Shown: positions 37,603 to 47,085, numbered from the stretch's first letter. The stretch is 64,000 bases of DNA from Gluconobacter morbifer G707 (GCF_000234355.1 NZ_AGQV01000002.1:248001-312000); one strand, 5' to 3'. The notes: generated by a model from the letters alone, not told the origin. Numbers and translations are program-made.

Positions 37603-38682
37603 ATGACGACCGAGCGGATTATCCTCGCCCTTGTCCTCGCCGGAATTGCCTATGGATGTGGAATCATCCTCTGGCCGTTTCTCTCGGCCGTTCTCTGGGC
37701 CGCGATCCTGGTCTTCACGACCTGGCCCCTGTATCGCCGTCTGAGAACACGGATGAAGCCCGTTCTGGCAGCCCTGGCCATGATGGTGCTGAGCGCGGTC
37801 ATCATCATCGTGCCGCTGGTAGTTCTGGCGACGGCTGGCATCAGTGACATTCCAGGCACGTTCGCCGAACTCGACACCCTGATCCAGAAAGCGACGACTG
37901 CGAATCCTCCCCCGCACTGGATGGCCGGAATCCCGATGGCTGGGCCTCATCTGGTAGAGGCCTGGCATCGCGTCAAGGAAGGCATTGGGGCTTTCGCAAC
38001 GGATATCCTGCGTCCCTATACCGGGGAAATCGCTCAGATCGCACTTGCGATCTTGGTGAAGCTGACCAGCGGTCTGGCTGAGCTGGTGATGGCGCTGTTC
38101 GTAGCATTCTTCCTCTGGCTGAATGGCGATTCGCTTGGCCAGACGATCACGTCCCTAATGGACCGCATCGCCGGACCGCGGAGCACACCGCGCCTTATCA
38201 ACATCATTGGGCGCACGATCCGCGGTACGGTTTACGGGATTCTGGGCACGGCTCTCATTCAGGGCGTTCTGACGGGGATCGGGCTCATGCTGGCAGGCGT
38301 TCCCTCACCCGTACTGCTGGCGGGACTGACCGCCTTCGTGGCCGTTTTCCCCATCGGGGCGCCTCTGGTCTGGATTCCGGCCGCCATATGGCTGGCCATG
38401 ACCCATCACCTAGGCCATGGCATTTTCCTGGCCGTTTATGGCGTACTGATCATTTCCGGTGCGGATCATACCATCCGCCCGGCTTTCATCGCACGGGGCG
38501 CACAGCTTCCCTATCTCCTGACGGTGCTGGGTGTGCTCGGTGGCGTCGTCGCATTCGGGGGCCTGGGGATTTTCCTGGGGCCGGTTCTGCTGGCAGTCGG
38601 ATATACGCTGACCAGTGAATTCGCAGCGTCCCCCCATACATCCGAGCATCACCCCGTCTATCTGCCGGAGGCGCCCAAATAA
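37603..38682 (+). CDS. AI-2E family transporter (PF01594 permease)
   Basis: The 359-residue integral membrane protein has about eight spans in the family pattern: an N-terminal hairpin of spans, a soluble amphipathic middle (about residues 85-150), then spans including VMALFVAFFLWLNGDSL and the conserved LTGIGLMLAGVPSPVLLAGLTAFVAVFPIGAPLVW. Members export autoinducer 2 or act as Na+/H+ antiporters; others have unknown cargo, so no substrate is assigned. The stop overlaps the ATG of the EEP-family gene (TAATG). Confidence 0.88.
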   Translation: MTTERIILALVLAGIAYGCGIILWPFLSAVLWAAILVFTTWPLYRRLRTRMKPVLAALAMMVLSAVIIIVPLVVLATAGISDIPGTFAELDTLIQKATTANPPPHWMAGIPMAGPHLVEAWHRVKEGIGAFATDILRPYTGEIAQIALAILVKLTSGLAELVMALFVAFFLWLNGDSLGQTITSLMDRIAGPRSTPRLINIIGRTIRGTVYGILGTALIQGVLTGIGLMLAGVPSPVLLAGLTAFVAVFPIGAPLVWIPAAIWLAMTHHLGHGIFLAVYGVLIISGADHTIRPAFIARGAQLPYLLTVLGVLGGVVAFGGLGIFLGPVLLAVGYTLTSEFAASPHTSEHHPVYLPEAPK

Positions 38683-39304
38683 TGCTTTCTCCCCTGCCCG
38701 GATCACCCATCCGTATCCTGAGCTGGAACCTGTATCGCTGGGAGGGCGCCACGCTGGAAGATGTCCTGACCGTCATCCGCGCGGAAGAGCCCGACATCGT
38801 GGCCATGCAGGAAGCGCAGGAGCCCATGGACGCCCTGCCCGAGATCCTGGGGGGATATTATGACCGCATTCCCCTGCCCGGACGGCCGCATGGCACGGCC
38901 TGCTGGAGTCGCCTACCATTCAGCAGGCCGCCCTCCTTCTGCCGCCTGCCACGCGGACTGCTGGTCAAGCGGACGGCCCAGCTTATCGATTTTGGCAGTT
39001 TTTCACTGGCGAATGTCCATCTCTCGCACGGGCAGATCCTGAACCGCCGGCAGTTGCGCAGCATCAGCGAGAACATGCGCCACCGCGCTGTCATCATGGG
39101 AGATTTCAATCTGGTGGGTCCCGTTCTGCTGCCCGGTTTTCATGATGTCGGCCCGAAGGAAAAACCCACCACATGCTGAACCGTGTTCCCCTGCGGCTGG
39201 ACCGCTGTCTGGTCCGCGGTCTCAACCGGCTGGAAGCTCATGCGCTGCCACGTTTCGGTTCGGATCACCGGCCGATTTCCGTTTCCCTGCGTCTCGGGGC
39301 CTGA
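38682..39304 (+). pseudogene. Endonuclease/exonuclease/phosphatase-family protein, frameshifted
   Basis: The first frame encodes the EEP fold start IRILSWNLYRWEG, the metal Glu in AMQEAQEPMD, LANVHLSHGQ and IMGDFNLVGP, then hits a stop at 39177-39179. Shifting by one base in the A-run 39160-39164 restores the rest: LDRCLVRGLNR and the catalytic GSDHRPISVSL ending at 39304. The repaired protein would be about 207 residues. Without the SDH motif the truncated form should be inactive. Its substrate (DNA, lipid phosphate or other) is unknown. It is coupled to the upstream permease gene. Confidence 0.8.
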
Positions 39305-39308
39305 GGCT

Positions 39309-40721
39309 TTACAGATACGGCAAGAAAAGACGCAGGACTGCATTCCGCAGCCTGACGGGCAGGGAAACGCGATCCAGATCATGATGAGTCAGGCGATTCC
39401 TGCGATGGGTCGCCATGAAGGTCGCGAGGTTGTGTGCGACCTCTTTGTCGTAGATTTCCAGATTGATCTCGAAATTCAGACGCAGGGAGCGCACATCAAG
39501 GTTGGTGCTGCCAACGAAGCTCCATTCCTCATCCACCACCATGAGTTTGGAATGATTGAACGGCGGGTCCGCCATCCACAGACGGCACCCTGCTTCCAGA
39601 AACGGCCGCAGATTGGCATCACGCGCATCATCGATCAGGACGTGATTGCTGCTTTTCGGCACAACGATGTCAATGACCACACCCCGCAGGGCTGCCAGTT
39701 GCAGTTCCGTTGAAAAACGGTCATCCGGCAGGAAATACGGCGTCATCAGCCAGACGTGGCTCCGAGCCAGCGTAATGGCCTGAAGCATCCCGTATTCGAT
39801 CTTTTCGAGATCCGCATCCGGTCCGGATGTCACGATCCGCATGGGAATTTCCCCGACGGTCGCAGGCTCCGGAAAGTACAGCTCGCCTTCCAGATCCTCA
39901 TCCGTAGTGAAGGACCAGTCCCATACGAACGCTTCGGCAAGCTGATGCACAACGGGGCCTTCGAGCCGGAAATGCGTATCAGCCACCGGAAGTTTCGTCC
40001 GGAGCCGGAGGAGGTTTTCCTCACCGATGTTCAGACCGCCCATGAAGCCGATCCTGCCATCCACGACGAGGATCTTGCGATGATTGCGCAGATTGATGAA
40101 CGGCATGCGCCAGGGCCAGACCGAATGCATGAAGCGGGCGCATTTCACCCCCCCGCGCCGCAGACGCCGCTCGATCCCGCAATGAAAATAGCCACTACCG
40201 ATCCCGTCCACGAGCACACGAACCTCAACACCACGGTTTTTAGCGGCGATCAGGGCTTCGGCAAATTTTTCGCCCACCTCGTCGGCCCGGAAGATATAGG
40301 AGCAGAGAATGACGGACTTACGCGCCTGCTGGATGGCTTCGATCATGACGGGATACGCATTGTCCCCGTTATGGAGGCAGGTCACGGCGTTGCCGGCCAT
40401 AAGTGGGCGTTCCGTCAGACGGCCCATCATCCGGGCCAGTGGTTTCAGGTTTCCTTCGATCGTATGGCGGTATTGTGCCAGAGGGTCACGTCCCTCCAGG
40501 GAATGGCGGTTCATCATCTTCCGCGCCCGACGCCGCACGCGGTTGATGCCGAACATGAGATAAAGGGCTGTTCCGAGGAACGGTGCAAACCAGCAGGTTC
40601 CGATCCATCCGGCACAGGCTGCAGTATTCCGCTTGTTGAGCAGGGCGTGCACCGTCACGAGAACCGGCAACCCCCATCTGAGGGGAAAAAGGATAATGTC
40701 CCAGACATTCCAGTGACTCAT
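39309..40721 (-). CDS. cls: Cardiolipin synthase (phospholipase D family)
   Basis: The 470-residue protein has two N-terminal membrane spans and two phospholipase D HKD motifs, NHRKILVVDGRIGFMGGLNIG (about residue 217) and FNHSKLMVVDEEWSFVGSTNLD (about 393). It condenses phosphatidylglycerol (or PG with PE) to cardiolipin in the inner membrane. Length and layout match bacterial ClsA. It is convergent with the EEP-family gene, with only four bases between. Confidence 0.92.
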   Translation of the reverse strand: MSHWNVWDIILFPLRWGLPVLVTVHALLNKRNTAACAGWIGTCWFAPFLGTALYLMFGINRVRRRARKMMNRHSLEGRDPLAQYRHTIEGNLKPLARMMGRLTERPLMAGNAVTCLHNGDNAYPVMIEAIQQARKSVILCSYIFRADEVGEKFAEALIAAKNRGVEVRVLVDGIGSGYFHCGIERRLRRGGVKCARFMHSVWPWRMPFINLRNHRKILVVDGRIGFMGGLNIGEENLLRLRTKLPVADTHFRLEGPVVHQLAEAFVWDWSFTTDEDLEGELYFPEPATVGEIPMRIVTSGPDADLEKIEYGMLQAITLARSHVWLMTPYFLPDDRFSTELQLAALRGVVIDIVVPKSSNHVLIDDARDANLRPFLEAGCRLWMADPPFNHSKLMVVDEEWSFVGSTNLDVRSLRLNFEINLEIYDKEVAHNLATFMATHRRNRLTHHDLDRVSLPVRLRNAVLRLFLPYL

Positions 40722-40833
40722 ACAACTCCCAGTACAATCAGCGTTTCATCTTCCCGGAAACATGATGGATGCGCCAGTCTTCAAGCTGCGCTACGATAAG
40801 GGCTGGTCCGGTTCCACCTGAAGGAGCGACCCC

Positions 40834-41571
40834 ATGCAGCACCACCCCCAGCTTTTCTATACCACGGCACCCGCTCCCTGCCCTTACCTGCCCAACCGGA
40901 CCGAACGGAAGGTCCTGACGGAGCTGACGGGCAGGAATGCCACCGCGCTGCATGACCGTCTGGCGCAGGCCGGTTTCCGGCGCAGTCACACGATCGCCTA
41001 TGCTCCGGTCTGTCCTGCCTGCCGGGCCTGTGTCCCCATCCGCATTCCAGTCTCCACGTTCCGGCCGACACGCACCCAGCGCAGAACGCGCAGACGCCAT
41101 GAAGACCTCATTGGCCGGGTAGTCCCGCCTGTCGCCACGCAGGAACAGTATCGTTTGTTCGTAACCTATCAGGCCAGCCGGCACACAGGCGGGGACATGA
41201 CTCATATGTCATGGACCGAATATGCCGACCTGATCGGAAATACGCCAGTTGACACCTTCGTCGTGGAATTCCGCCAGCAGGATGGAACGCTGGTCTGTGT
41301 CAGCCTAGTGGACCGCATGGCGGATGGTCTCTCCGCCGTTTACACCTTCTATGACGTCACCGATCTGATGGCGTCGTGGGGGACATATTCCATCCTGTGG
41401 CTGATGGACCATGCAGCGGCTCTTGGCCTGCCCTATCTTTATCTTGGGTATTATGTCCCCGGCAGCCGGAAGATGGCCTACAAGGCAAATTTCCAGCCTG
41501 CTGAAATTCTGCGGGATGGCGAATGGCTGCCCTGCGTTCCCGAACAACCGAGCATGCTCCCTTCCCGCTAG
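40834..41571 (+). CDS. bpt: Aspartate/glutamate leucyltransferase
   Basis: Bpt attaches leucine to N-terminal Asp or Glu, feeding proteins into the N-degron pathway whose products are degraded by ClpAP. The 245-residue protein has the family signature CPYLPNRTERKVLTEL, YAPVCPACRACVPIRIPV with paired Cys, and GLPYLYLGYYVPGSRKMAYKANFQP. It lies divergent from cls and convergent with parC. Confidence 0.93.
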   Translation: MQHHPQLFYTTAPAPCPYLPNRTERKVLTELTGRNATALHDRLAQAGFRRSHTIAYAPVCPACRACVPIRIPVSTFRPTRTQRRTRRRHEDLIGRVVPPVATQEQYRLFVTYQASRHTGGDMTHMSWTEYADLIGNTPVDTFVVEFRQQDGTLVCVSLVDRMADGLSAVYTFYDVTDLMASWGTYSILWLMDHAAALGLPYLYLGYYVPGSRKMAYKANFQPAEILRDGEWLPCVPEQPSMLPSR

Positions 41572-41581
41572 GGAAAGGAGC
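41556..41581. terminator. Hairpin between convergent bpt and parC
   Basis: GCTCCCTTCCC (41556-41566) pairs with GGGAAAGGAGC (41571-41581) with one mismatch and a GCTA loop that holds the bpt stop codon. No T-run follows, so termination is only a possibility. Confidence 0.35.
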
Positions 41582-41589
41582 CGTTCCGA

Positions 41590-43797
41590 TCAGCTTTTCC
41601 GCAGCATCCACTGCGGAGCCGCACGCCCCGTGGCTGCACGCCGCGCTTCCAGCGGGGCCAGATCAGCCGGCGAGCGCACACGCTGACCGTCCTGCCACAG
41701 CAGTCCCTCTTCAAGGGTAAAGACCCGCACGTCACGCAGGGTGCTGTCGCCAAGCTTCTGAAGTGCGACGCCCGTGCCGCGGTTCATTTCGGGGACCTGC
41801 TCAAGCGGGAAGACAAGGACACGCTTGTTGCTCCCCAGCGTCAGAACATGGGTACCGACCGCCGGGATACAGGCGAAGACCGTATCTCCGTCCTTGACGT
41901 TGAAGACCTGTCGTCCCGTTCTCTTCTCGGCGGCAATGCCGCTTTCCAAGACCACCATACCGCGCCCGCGCTGCGTCACGATCAGGCGCCGACCCTCTTC
42001 CGTCACCGGGAACAGGGCGACAACCTGATCTTCCTGTGGAATATCCACGAGTGTCCGGACAGGCTGCCCGAATCCCCGCCCGCGCGGGAGATCGGCCGCC
42101 TTGAGCGTATAGGCCTTGCCGCCGCTGGCGATCAGGCAGAGACGGTCCGTACTCTGGCATTCGACCGTCAGGCCGGCTTCATCGCCTTCCTTGAAACGAT
42201 GTCCTTCCGGGTCCAGCCCATGTCCCTTCATGGTACGGATCCATCCCTCGCGGGACAGCAGGACCGTCAGCGGTTCCCGATCGACTTCAAGGGCGGCGGA
42301 AATGTCCACCGGTTTAGGTGGCTGTGCAATCGTGGTGCGACGATCACCCAGCGGGCCGCTGCCAAACCGCTGGATCGTGTTCTCCAGGTCTTTGCCGATC
42401 CGGGTCCAGCGCCGCTTTTCCGACCCCAGAAGCGTTTCCAGGGATTTGCGTTCATCGGCCAGCTTGTTGCGTTCCTTGCGGATTTCCATTTCCTCAAGAC
42501 GGCGAAGAGACCGCAGACGCATGTTCAGGACGGCCTCAGCCTGAAGATCGGTCAGTTCGAACGTCTTCATCAGGCTGGCCTTGGGCTCGTCCTCCTCCCG
42601 AATGATCCGGATGACTTCATCGAGATTGAGATAGACCGCTAGGAAGCCGTCCAAGATTTCCAGCCGGCGCAGCACAGCCGCCAGACGGTGATTGGAACGA
42701 CGCACCAGCACTTCATGCACATGGTCGAGCCAGGCGCGCAGCACCTGCTTCAGGGACAGAACGCCAGGCACCCTGTCTCCACCCAGCACGTTCATGTTCA
42801 GGCTGAAGCGGTTTTCAAGCGCCGTATTGCGGAACAGTGTCTCCATCAGCACTTCGGGCTCGACGCCCTTGCTCTTGGGCTCCAGGACAAGGCGGATATC
42901 CGTCGTGCTTTCATCGCGCACATCGCCCAGAAGCGGCAGCTTGCGCTGGTCCATCATTTCCGCGATCTGCTCGATCAGGCGAGATTTCTGAACCTGATAC
43001 GGAATCTCAGTCACGATGATGGCCCATGTCCCGAATCGGCCCTGTTCGACGGCCCAGCGCGCCCGCGTGCGGAAACTGCCACGTCCCGTCTCGTATGCGC
43101 GGATGATGGCGTCCCGCTCCTCGACGAGGATGCCACCCGTCGGAAAATCGGGACCGGGAATGCATTCCACCAGATCTGCGACTGTTGCGTCGGGTTTTTC
43201 GATCAGAAGACGGGCTGCGCGGCAGACCTCGCCCGCATTATGCGGCGGAATGCTCGTCGCCATGCCCACAGCGATCCCGGCTGCGCCATTGGCCAGCAGG
43301 TTGGGGAATGTCCCGGGCAGGACAACCGGTTCGGCGTCTTCATTGTCGTAGGTCGGACGGAAATCGACGGCATCGTCCTCGATTCCCTCCAACATGGCCT
43401 TGGCGATCTCGGTCAGGCGGCTTTCCGTATAACGCATGGCCGCCGCGCCATCACCGTCGATGGAACCGAAATTGCCCTGCCCTTCCACCAGCGGATAACG
43501 GACGGCAAAATCCTGCGCCAGCCGCACGAGAGCCTCATAAACGGAGGCATCGCCATGCGGGTGAAACTTACCGATCACATCACCGACGACACGTGCACAC
43601 TTTTTAAACCCTGATGTGGGATCAAGGCGTAGCTGCTGCATCGCATACAGGAGGCGGCGATGCACCGGCTTGAGACCATCACGCACGTCCGGAAGGGAAC
43701 GCGACATGATTGTCGACATCGCATACGCAATATACCGCTCGCTCAGTGCCTCCGCGAGCTTGGTGTCCTCGATATGACCAGCCAGATCAACGCCCAT
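41590..43797 (-). CDS. parC: DNA topoisomerase IV subunit A
   Basis: ParC with ParE decatenates daughter chromosomes. The 735-residue protein has the SERYIAYAMSTIMSRSLPDVRDGLKPVHRRLLYAM start, the quinolone-region HPHGDASVYEALVRLAQ, the catalytic Tyr in AAMRYTESRL and a C-terminal beta-pinwheel domain. The length fits ParC rather than GyrA and the last GyrA box is absent, so ParC is preferred. The start overlaps the oppositely oriented lipoprotein gene by 24 bases. Confidence 0.93.
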   Translation of the reverse strand: MGVDLAGHIEDTKLAEALSERYIAYAMSTIMSRSLPDVRDGLKPVHRRLLYAMQQLRLDPTSGFKKCARVVGDVIGKFHPHGDASVYEALVRLAQDFAVRYPLVEGQGNFGSIDGDGAAAMRYTESRLTEIAKAMLEGIEDDAVDFRPTYDNEDAEPVVLPGTFPNLLANGAAGIAVGMATSIPPHNAGEVCRAARLLIEKPDATVADLVECIPGPDFPTGGILVEERDAIIRAYETGRGSFRTRARWAVEQGRFGTWAIIVTEIPYQVQKSRLIEQIAEMMDQRKLPLLGDVRDESTTDIRLVLEPKSKGVEPEVLMETLFRNTALENRFSLNMNVLGGDRVPGVLSLKQVLRAWLDHVHEVLVRRSNHRLAAVLRRLEILDGFLAVYLNLDEVIRIIREEDEPKASLMKTFELTDLQAEAVLNMRLRSLRRLEEMEIRKERNKLADERKSLETLLGSEKRRWTRIGKDLENTIQRFGSGPLGDRRTTIAQPPKPVDISAALEVDREPLTVLLSREGWIRTMKGHGLDPEGHRFKEGDEAGLTVECQSTDRLCLIASGGKAYTLKAADLPRGRGFGQPVRTLVDIPQEDQVVALFPVTEEGRRLIVTQRGRGMVVLESGIAAEKRTGRQVFNVKDGDTVFACIPAVGTHVLTLGSNKRVLVFPLEQVPEMNRGTGVALQKLGDSTLRDVRVFTLEEGLLWQDGQRVRSPADLAPLEARRAATGRAAPQWMLRKS

Positions 43798-44250
43798 GCA
43801 ATACCCCTTTTCCTCGCAGGACTTAGACAGTCGCGTGCGCTTCTGTCCAGCGCCGTGCTTGTCCTGCTGAGTGCCTGTTCACCTTACCGTCCTGTCCTGC
43901 ACAGAGAAAACACCCTTGCCCTGGCCGGGTTTACGGCGCATCCCGCAGATACGACCGCGCGCTGGCAGATGATGAACCTTCTGCCCCCCACGACCCTGAC
44001 CTATCGGATGCAGAACGGCCAGCCGATCCTTCTTTATGCAGATCCCATCGCCTGTGGCTGCGTCTATATGGGAGACAGTCGTGCCTATGACGCTTACAGG
44101 AAATCCCATCCCATCTCCCTGGCTGAAGAGCAGCGCATGACGGCGGAGATCAACCAGCATCCCGGATGGGACTGGTCCGTCTGGGACAGTTCAGCAGATG
44201 TGAATGTCGTCAATGGCCTGCGTCCCGGCCCCAGTCACGTCTTCTACTGA
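43774..44250 (+). CDS. Putative lipoprotein of unknown function
   Basis: The 158-residue product has a hydrophobic signal (ALLSSAVLVL) and a lipobox LLSACS that would place the lipidated Cys near residue 36. A Tyr/Trp-rich mature region follows, with ACGCVYMGD and DWSVWDSSADVNVVNG. No known domain was recognised. The only ATG that includes the signal lies 24 bases inside the start of parC on the other strand. The 3' end overlaps recO by seven bases. Coding-like composition and the lipobox support it. Confidence 0.6.
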   Translation: MTSQINAHAIPLFLAGLRQSRALLSSAVLVLLSACSPYRPVLHRENTLALAGFTAHPADTTARWQMMNLLPPTTLTYRMQNGQPILLYADPIACGCVYMGDSRAYDAYRKSHPISLAEEQRMTAEINQHPGWDWSVWDSSADVNVVNGLRPGPSHVFY

Positions 44251-45008
44251 AGGTCTTCTTCCACCGGACCCTGCGGTTCTGTCAGCCTCCGCACCCGCTC
44301 CACCAGACGGTCGCGGGCGGCAGGCAATGGATGATGGCGGATGCCGAACACCCAGCGGGAGAGGAAATGACCGGTCAGGGCCAGACCCTGAATCCAGTCG
44401 TCCGCTGTGCCGTCAAGCTGCTCGTCCCGCATCAAGGCCGGAAGCACCAGAAGACGGTCGCGCCATTCTCCCGCCCCGCCTCACTGACTGCCCGCCCCGA
44501 ACGCGGAGAGACATAGCGGAGGTCTTCCCTCAACCCCGTTACGGCGCAGGCTTCAAGATTCAGCCCGTACCCCACGCTCCGAAAGAAGCTCGCGTTCCCA
44601 GCGGAGATATGCACCAAGGGGCGGCGGTTCCGGGGCGACACCGATCAGCGTCAGCAGGCGGATCATCCGCATGAACAGTTCCGGATGTGGCTCTGCCTGC
44701 GGCAACGCCCCGTCTGCCAGCGCACAGACACTGCTCACCATTGCCAGCTGCAGGGGCATATCGAGCAGCTTCGCCGCCATACTCTGCACGGGTTCGGCCG
44801 TTACGGTGCCCAGTTGCCCCACCAGCCGCGCACGCCATCGCGCCATGACGAGATTACCCGTCTGCCAGAGGGAGGCCTGCTTCCGGGAACCGCCGCCGCG
44901 GACCATCCCGTGAGAGACGCCATGTTCCTCACTGAAAAGATGTACCAGCGTACTTCCCTCACCATAGGGCTGGACAGACAGGACAAGGGCCGCTGCTTCC
45001 CACTCCAT
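44244..45008 (-). pseudogene. recO: recO (DNA repair protein), broken by two frameshifts
   Basis: RecO loads RecA onto SSB-coated gaps with RecR. Three minus-strand frames together give a normal RecO of about 254 residues. The first has the OB-fold start EAAALVLSVQPYGEGSTLVHLF and ends near RWERELLSE. An extra G in the G4 run (C4 at 44570-44573 on the plus strand) shifts it. The second reads [13 protein letters not shown] and [13 protein letters not shown] missing G near 44470-44477 shifts it again, to [15 protein letters not shown] and the end. The two indels have opposite sign, so a corrected gene would be in frame throughout. Confidence 0.83.
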
Positions 45009-45033
45009 GATGATTGTCCCCCTTCAAAACAGA

Positions 45034-45064
45034 AAAGCTCCCATGCCAGACGCATGGGAGCTTT
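45034..45064 (-). terminator. Terminator of the rpsB-tsf operon
   Basis: AAAGCTCCCATGC (45034-45046) pairs perfectly with GCATGGGAGCTTT (45052-45064) across a 5-base loop. On the minus strand a CTTTT tail ends the structure. It lies between tsf and the recO start. Confidence 0.85.
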
Positions 45065-45130
45065 CTATCGTCTTTCCGCACCGGACCGAAACAGGTCTGC
45101 ACCTGTCGCGATCCGGCCTGCCCGAAAAAC

Positions 45131-46039
45131 TTACTTGCTGCCTGCAGCAGCAGCCACTTCAGCCGCGAAGTCGTTTTCGTCCTTCTCGATGCCTTCGCCG
45201 AGGTGGAAGCGCTCGAAGCCAACCAGCTTTGCTCCAGCCTGCTGCACGATCTTGGCCACACGGCTCTCACCGTCATGAACCCAGATCTGCTCCAGCAGAA
45301 CGACTTCCTCGTAGAACTTGCGAATACGGCCTTCGACCATCTTCTCGATGATGTTTTCCGGCTTGCCGGAAGCACGGGCCTGCTCGATCAGAACGGAACG
45401 CTCACGCTCCAGAGCGTCGCTGTCAACGCTGGCGACATCTAGGGCTGCCGGACGCGTTGCCGCAACATGCATGCCAACCTGACGGCCCAGGGTTTCCAGG
45501 GCATCGCTCTCGGACGGGGCTTCCAGCGCAGCCAGAACACCAATCTTGCCAATGCCCGGACGCAGCGCTGCGTGGACATAGCTGGCAACGACACCTGACG
45601 GAACGCTCAGGACCTTGGCGCGACGAAGGGACATGTTCTCGCCGATGGTGGCGATCAGATGCGTCAGTTCGTCAGCAACGGTCCGGCCGGACGCCAGCGT
45701 AGCCTTCTTGAGGGTTTCCAGATCGTCACCGACCTTCAGAGCGGCTTCTGCAACCTGCTGGACGAAGGTCTGGAAGGCTTCGTTACGGCCCACGAAGTCC
45801 GTCTCGGCATTGACCTCGACCATGGCGGCGCGGTTCTTTTCAGACGCAACTGCAACCAGGCCTTCAGCCGTGGTACGGCCGGATTTTTTGGCAGCTTGGG
45901 ACAGCCCCTTCTTGCGCAGCCAGTCAATCGCGCCTTCCATGTCGCCAGCGGCTTCCGTGAGAGCCTTCTTGCAATCCATCATGCCTGCGCCGGTCGCTTC
46001 GCGCAGTTCGCGGACCAGAGCAGCGGTGATCTCTGCCAT
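45131..46039 (-). CDS. tsf: Elongation factor Ts
   Basis: EF-Ts regenerates EF-Tu GTP during translation. The 302-residue protein has the UBA-like start [25 protein letters not shown], the EF-Tu-contact [10 protein letters not shown] and the HVAATRP segment. ATG 46039 gives the family N-terminus; the longer frame to 46096 is not needed. It follows rpsB by 100 bases in the usual operon. Confidence 0.97.
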   Translation of the reverse strand: MAEITAALVRELREATGAGMMDCKKALTEAAGDMEGAIDWLRKKGLSQAAKKSGRTTAEGLVAVASEKNRAAMVEVNAETDFVGRNEAFQTFVQQVAEAALKVGDDLETLKKATLASGRTVADELTHLIATIGENMSLRRAKVLSVPSGVVASYVHAALRPGIGKIGVLAALEAPSESDALETLGRQVGMHVAATRPAALDVASVDSDALERERSVLIEQARASGKPENIIEKMVEGRIRKFYEEVVLLEQIWVHDGESRVAKIVQQAGAKLVGFERFHLGEGIEKDENDFAAEVAAAAGSK

Positions 46040-46139
46040 TTTCTTATCCCTCAAATAAATCATGCGGCCGGACGCAATCGCCCGGCCGCATGGCATGGTT
46101 CAGTGGCCGGTTTCCATTGCGGGAAACCTGCCTCCTGTC

Positions 46140-46961
46140 TCAGTTCGCGGCAGCCGGAACAGCCTGCTCACCTTCAGCGGCGGGAGCAACCGGAGCGGCA
46201 TCAGCAGCTTCGAGAACAGCCGTTTCAGCCGGCAGGTCCTCAGCGGCACCGATATCATGGCCCGAAGCGGCCATTTCAGCGGAAATACCATCCAGAACCG
46301 CACCGGCGACCAGATCGCAGTACAGCGTGATGGCACGGATGGCATCGTCGTTACCCGGGATCGGATAGGTCACGCCGGCCGGGTTGGAATTGGAGTCCAG
46401 AACGCCAATCACCGGGATACCCAGCTTGTTGGCTTCCTCGACTGCCAGCTTCTCCTTGTTCGTGTCGATCACGAACAGCAGGTCCGGCAGGCCGCCCATT
46501 TCCTTGATACCACCGAGGGAGCGCTCGAGCTTCTCGCGGTCACGCGTGATATCAAGCACTTCCTTCTTGGTCAGACCAGCCGTACCACCAGCCAGCATGT
46601 CATCGATCTGGCGCAGACGCTTGATGGAACCCGTAATGGTCTTCCAGTTGGTCAGCATTCCGCCGAGCCAGCGGTGATTGACATAGTACTGGCCACAACG
46701 CTGGGCAGCTTCCGCCACATGTTCCGCAGCGGCGCGCTTGGTGCCGACGAACAGAACGCGACCACCATTAGCGACCGTGTCACGGACAACCTTCAGGGCG
46801 CGGTCCAGCAGCGGAACAGTCTGCTGCAGATCGATAATGTGGACCTGGTTGCGGACACCGAAGAGGTACGGAGCCATCGCCGGGTTCCAACGACGGGTGT
46901 GGTGACCGAAATGAACGCCGGCTTCGAGCAGCTGGCGCATGGTGAATTCAGGCGCTGCCAT
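46140..46961 (-). CDS. rpsB: 30S ribosomal protein S2
   Basis: The 273-residue uS2 protein has [22 protein letters not shown] at its start, [31 protein letters not shown] and [25 protein letters not shown]. An Ala/Glu/Pro-rich tail of about 45 residues extends beyond the ribosomal core, longer than in E. coli S2 (241 aa). AAGGA lies 10 bases before the ATG. The leader upstream has structured features reported separately. Confidence 0.97.
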   Translation of the reverse strand: MAAPEFTMRQLLEAGVHFGHHTRRWNPAMAPYLFGVRNQVHIIDLQQTVPLLDRALKVVRDTVANGGRVLFVGTKRAAAEHVAEAAQRCGQYYVNHRWLGGMLTNWKTITGSIKRLRQIDDMLAGGTAGLTKKEVLDITRDREKLERSLGGIKEMGGLPDLLFVIDTNKEKLAVEEANKLGIPVIGVLDSNSNPAGVTYPIPGNDDAIRAITLYCDLVAGAVLDGISAEMAASGHDIGAAEDLPAETAVLEAADAAPVAPAAEGEQAVPAAAN

Positions 46962-47030
46962 GATTCAGAATTCCTTGCATCTGGTTGAACCTCCGCATGA
47001 CAACGTCCCTTGCGGGACACCAGAGGTCGT
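46962..47030 (-). promoter_or_regulatory. Candidate structured leader of rpsB (S2 autoregulation)
   Basis: On the minus strand the leader holds a hairpin GTCCC-GCAA-GGGAC (47005-47018) closed by a GNRA-type tetraloop. ACCTCTGGT (47019-47027) can pair with GAGGT (46989-46993) and, in an interleaved way, TCTGGT with ACCAGA (46980-46985), a pseudoknot that would cover a GGAGG ribosome site. S2 leaders of this kind are known to bind S2 in other bacteria; here it is only a structural inference. Confidence 0.4.
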
Positions 47031-47085
47031 CAGGGTCATGCGTGCGGATTGTCTCGCCCTCCCGGAAGGAATCAGAGACGTGCGC

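Noticed and set aside
40738-41205. 155-codon minus-strand frame upstream of cls
   Set aside because: Antisense to bpt; composition and lack of motifs mark it as a shadow.
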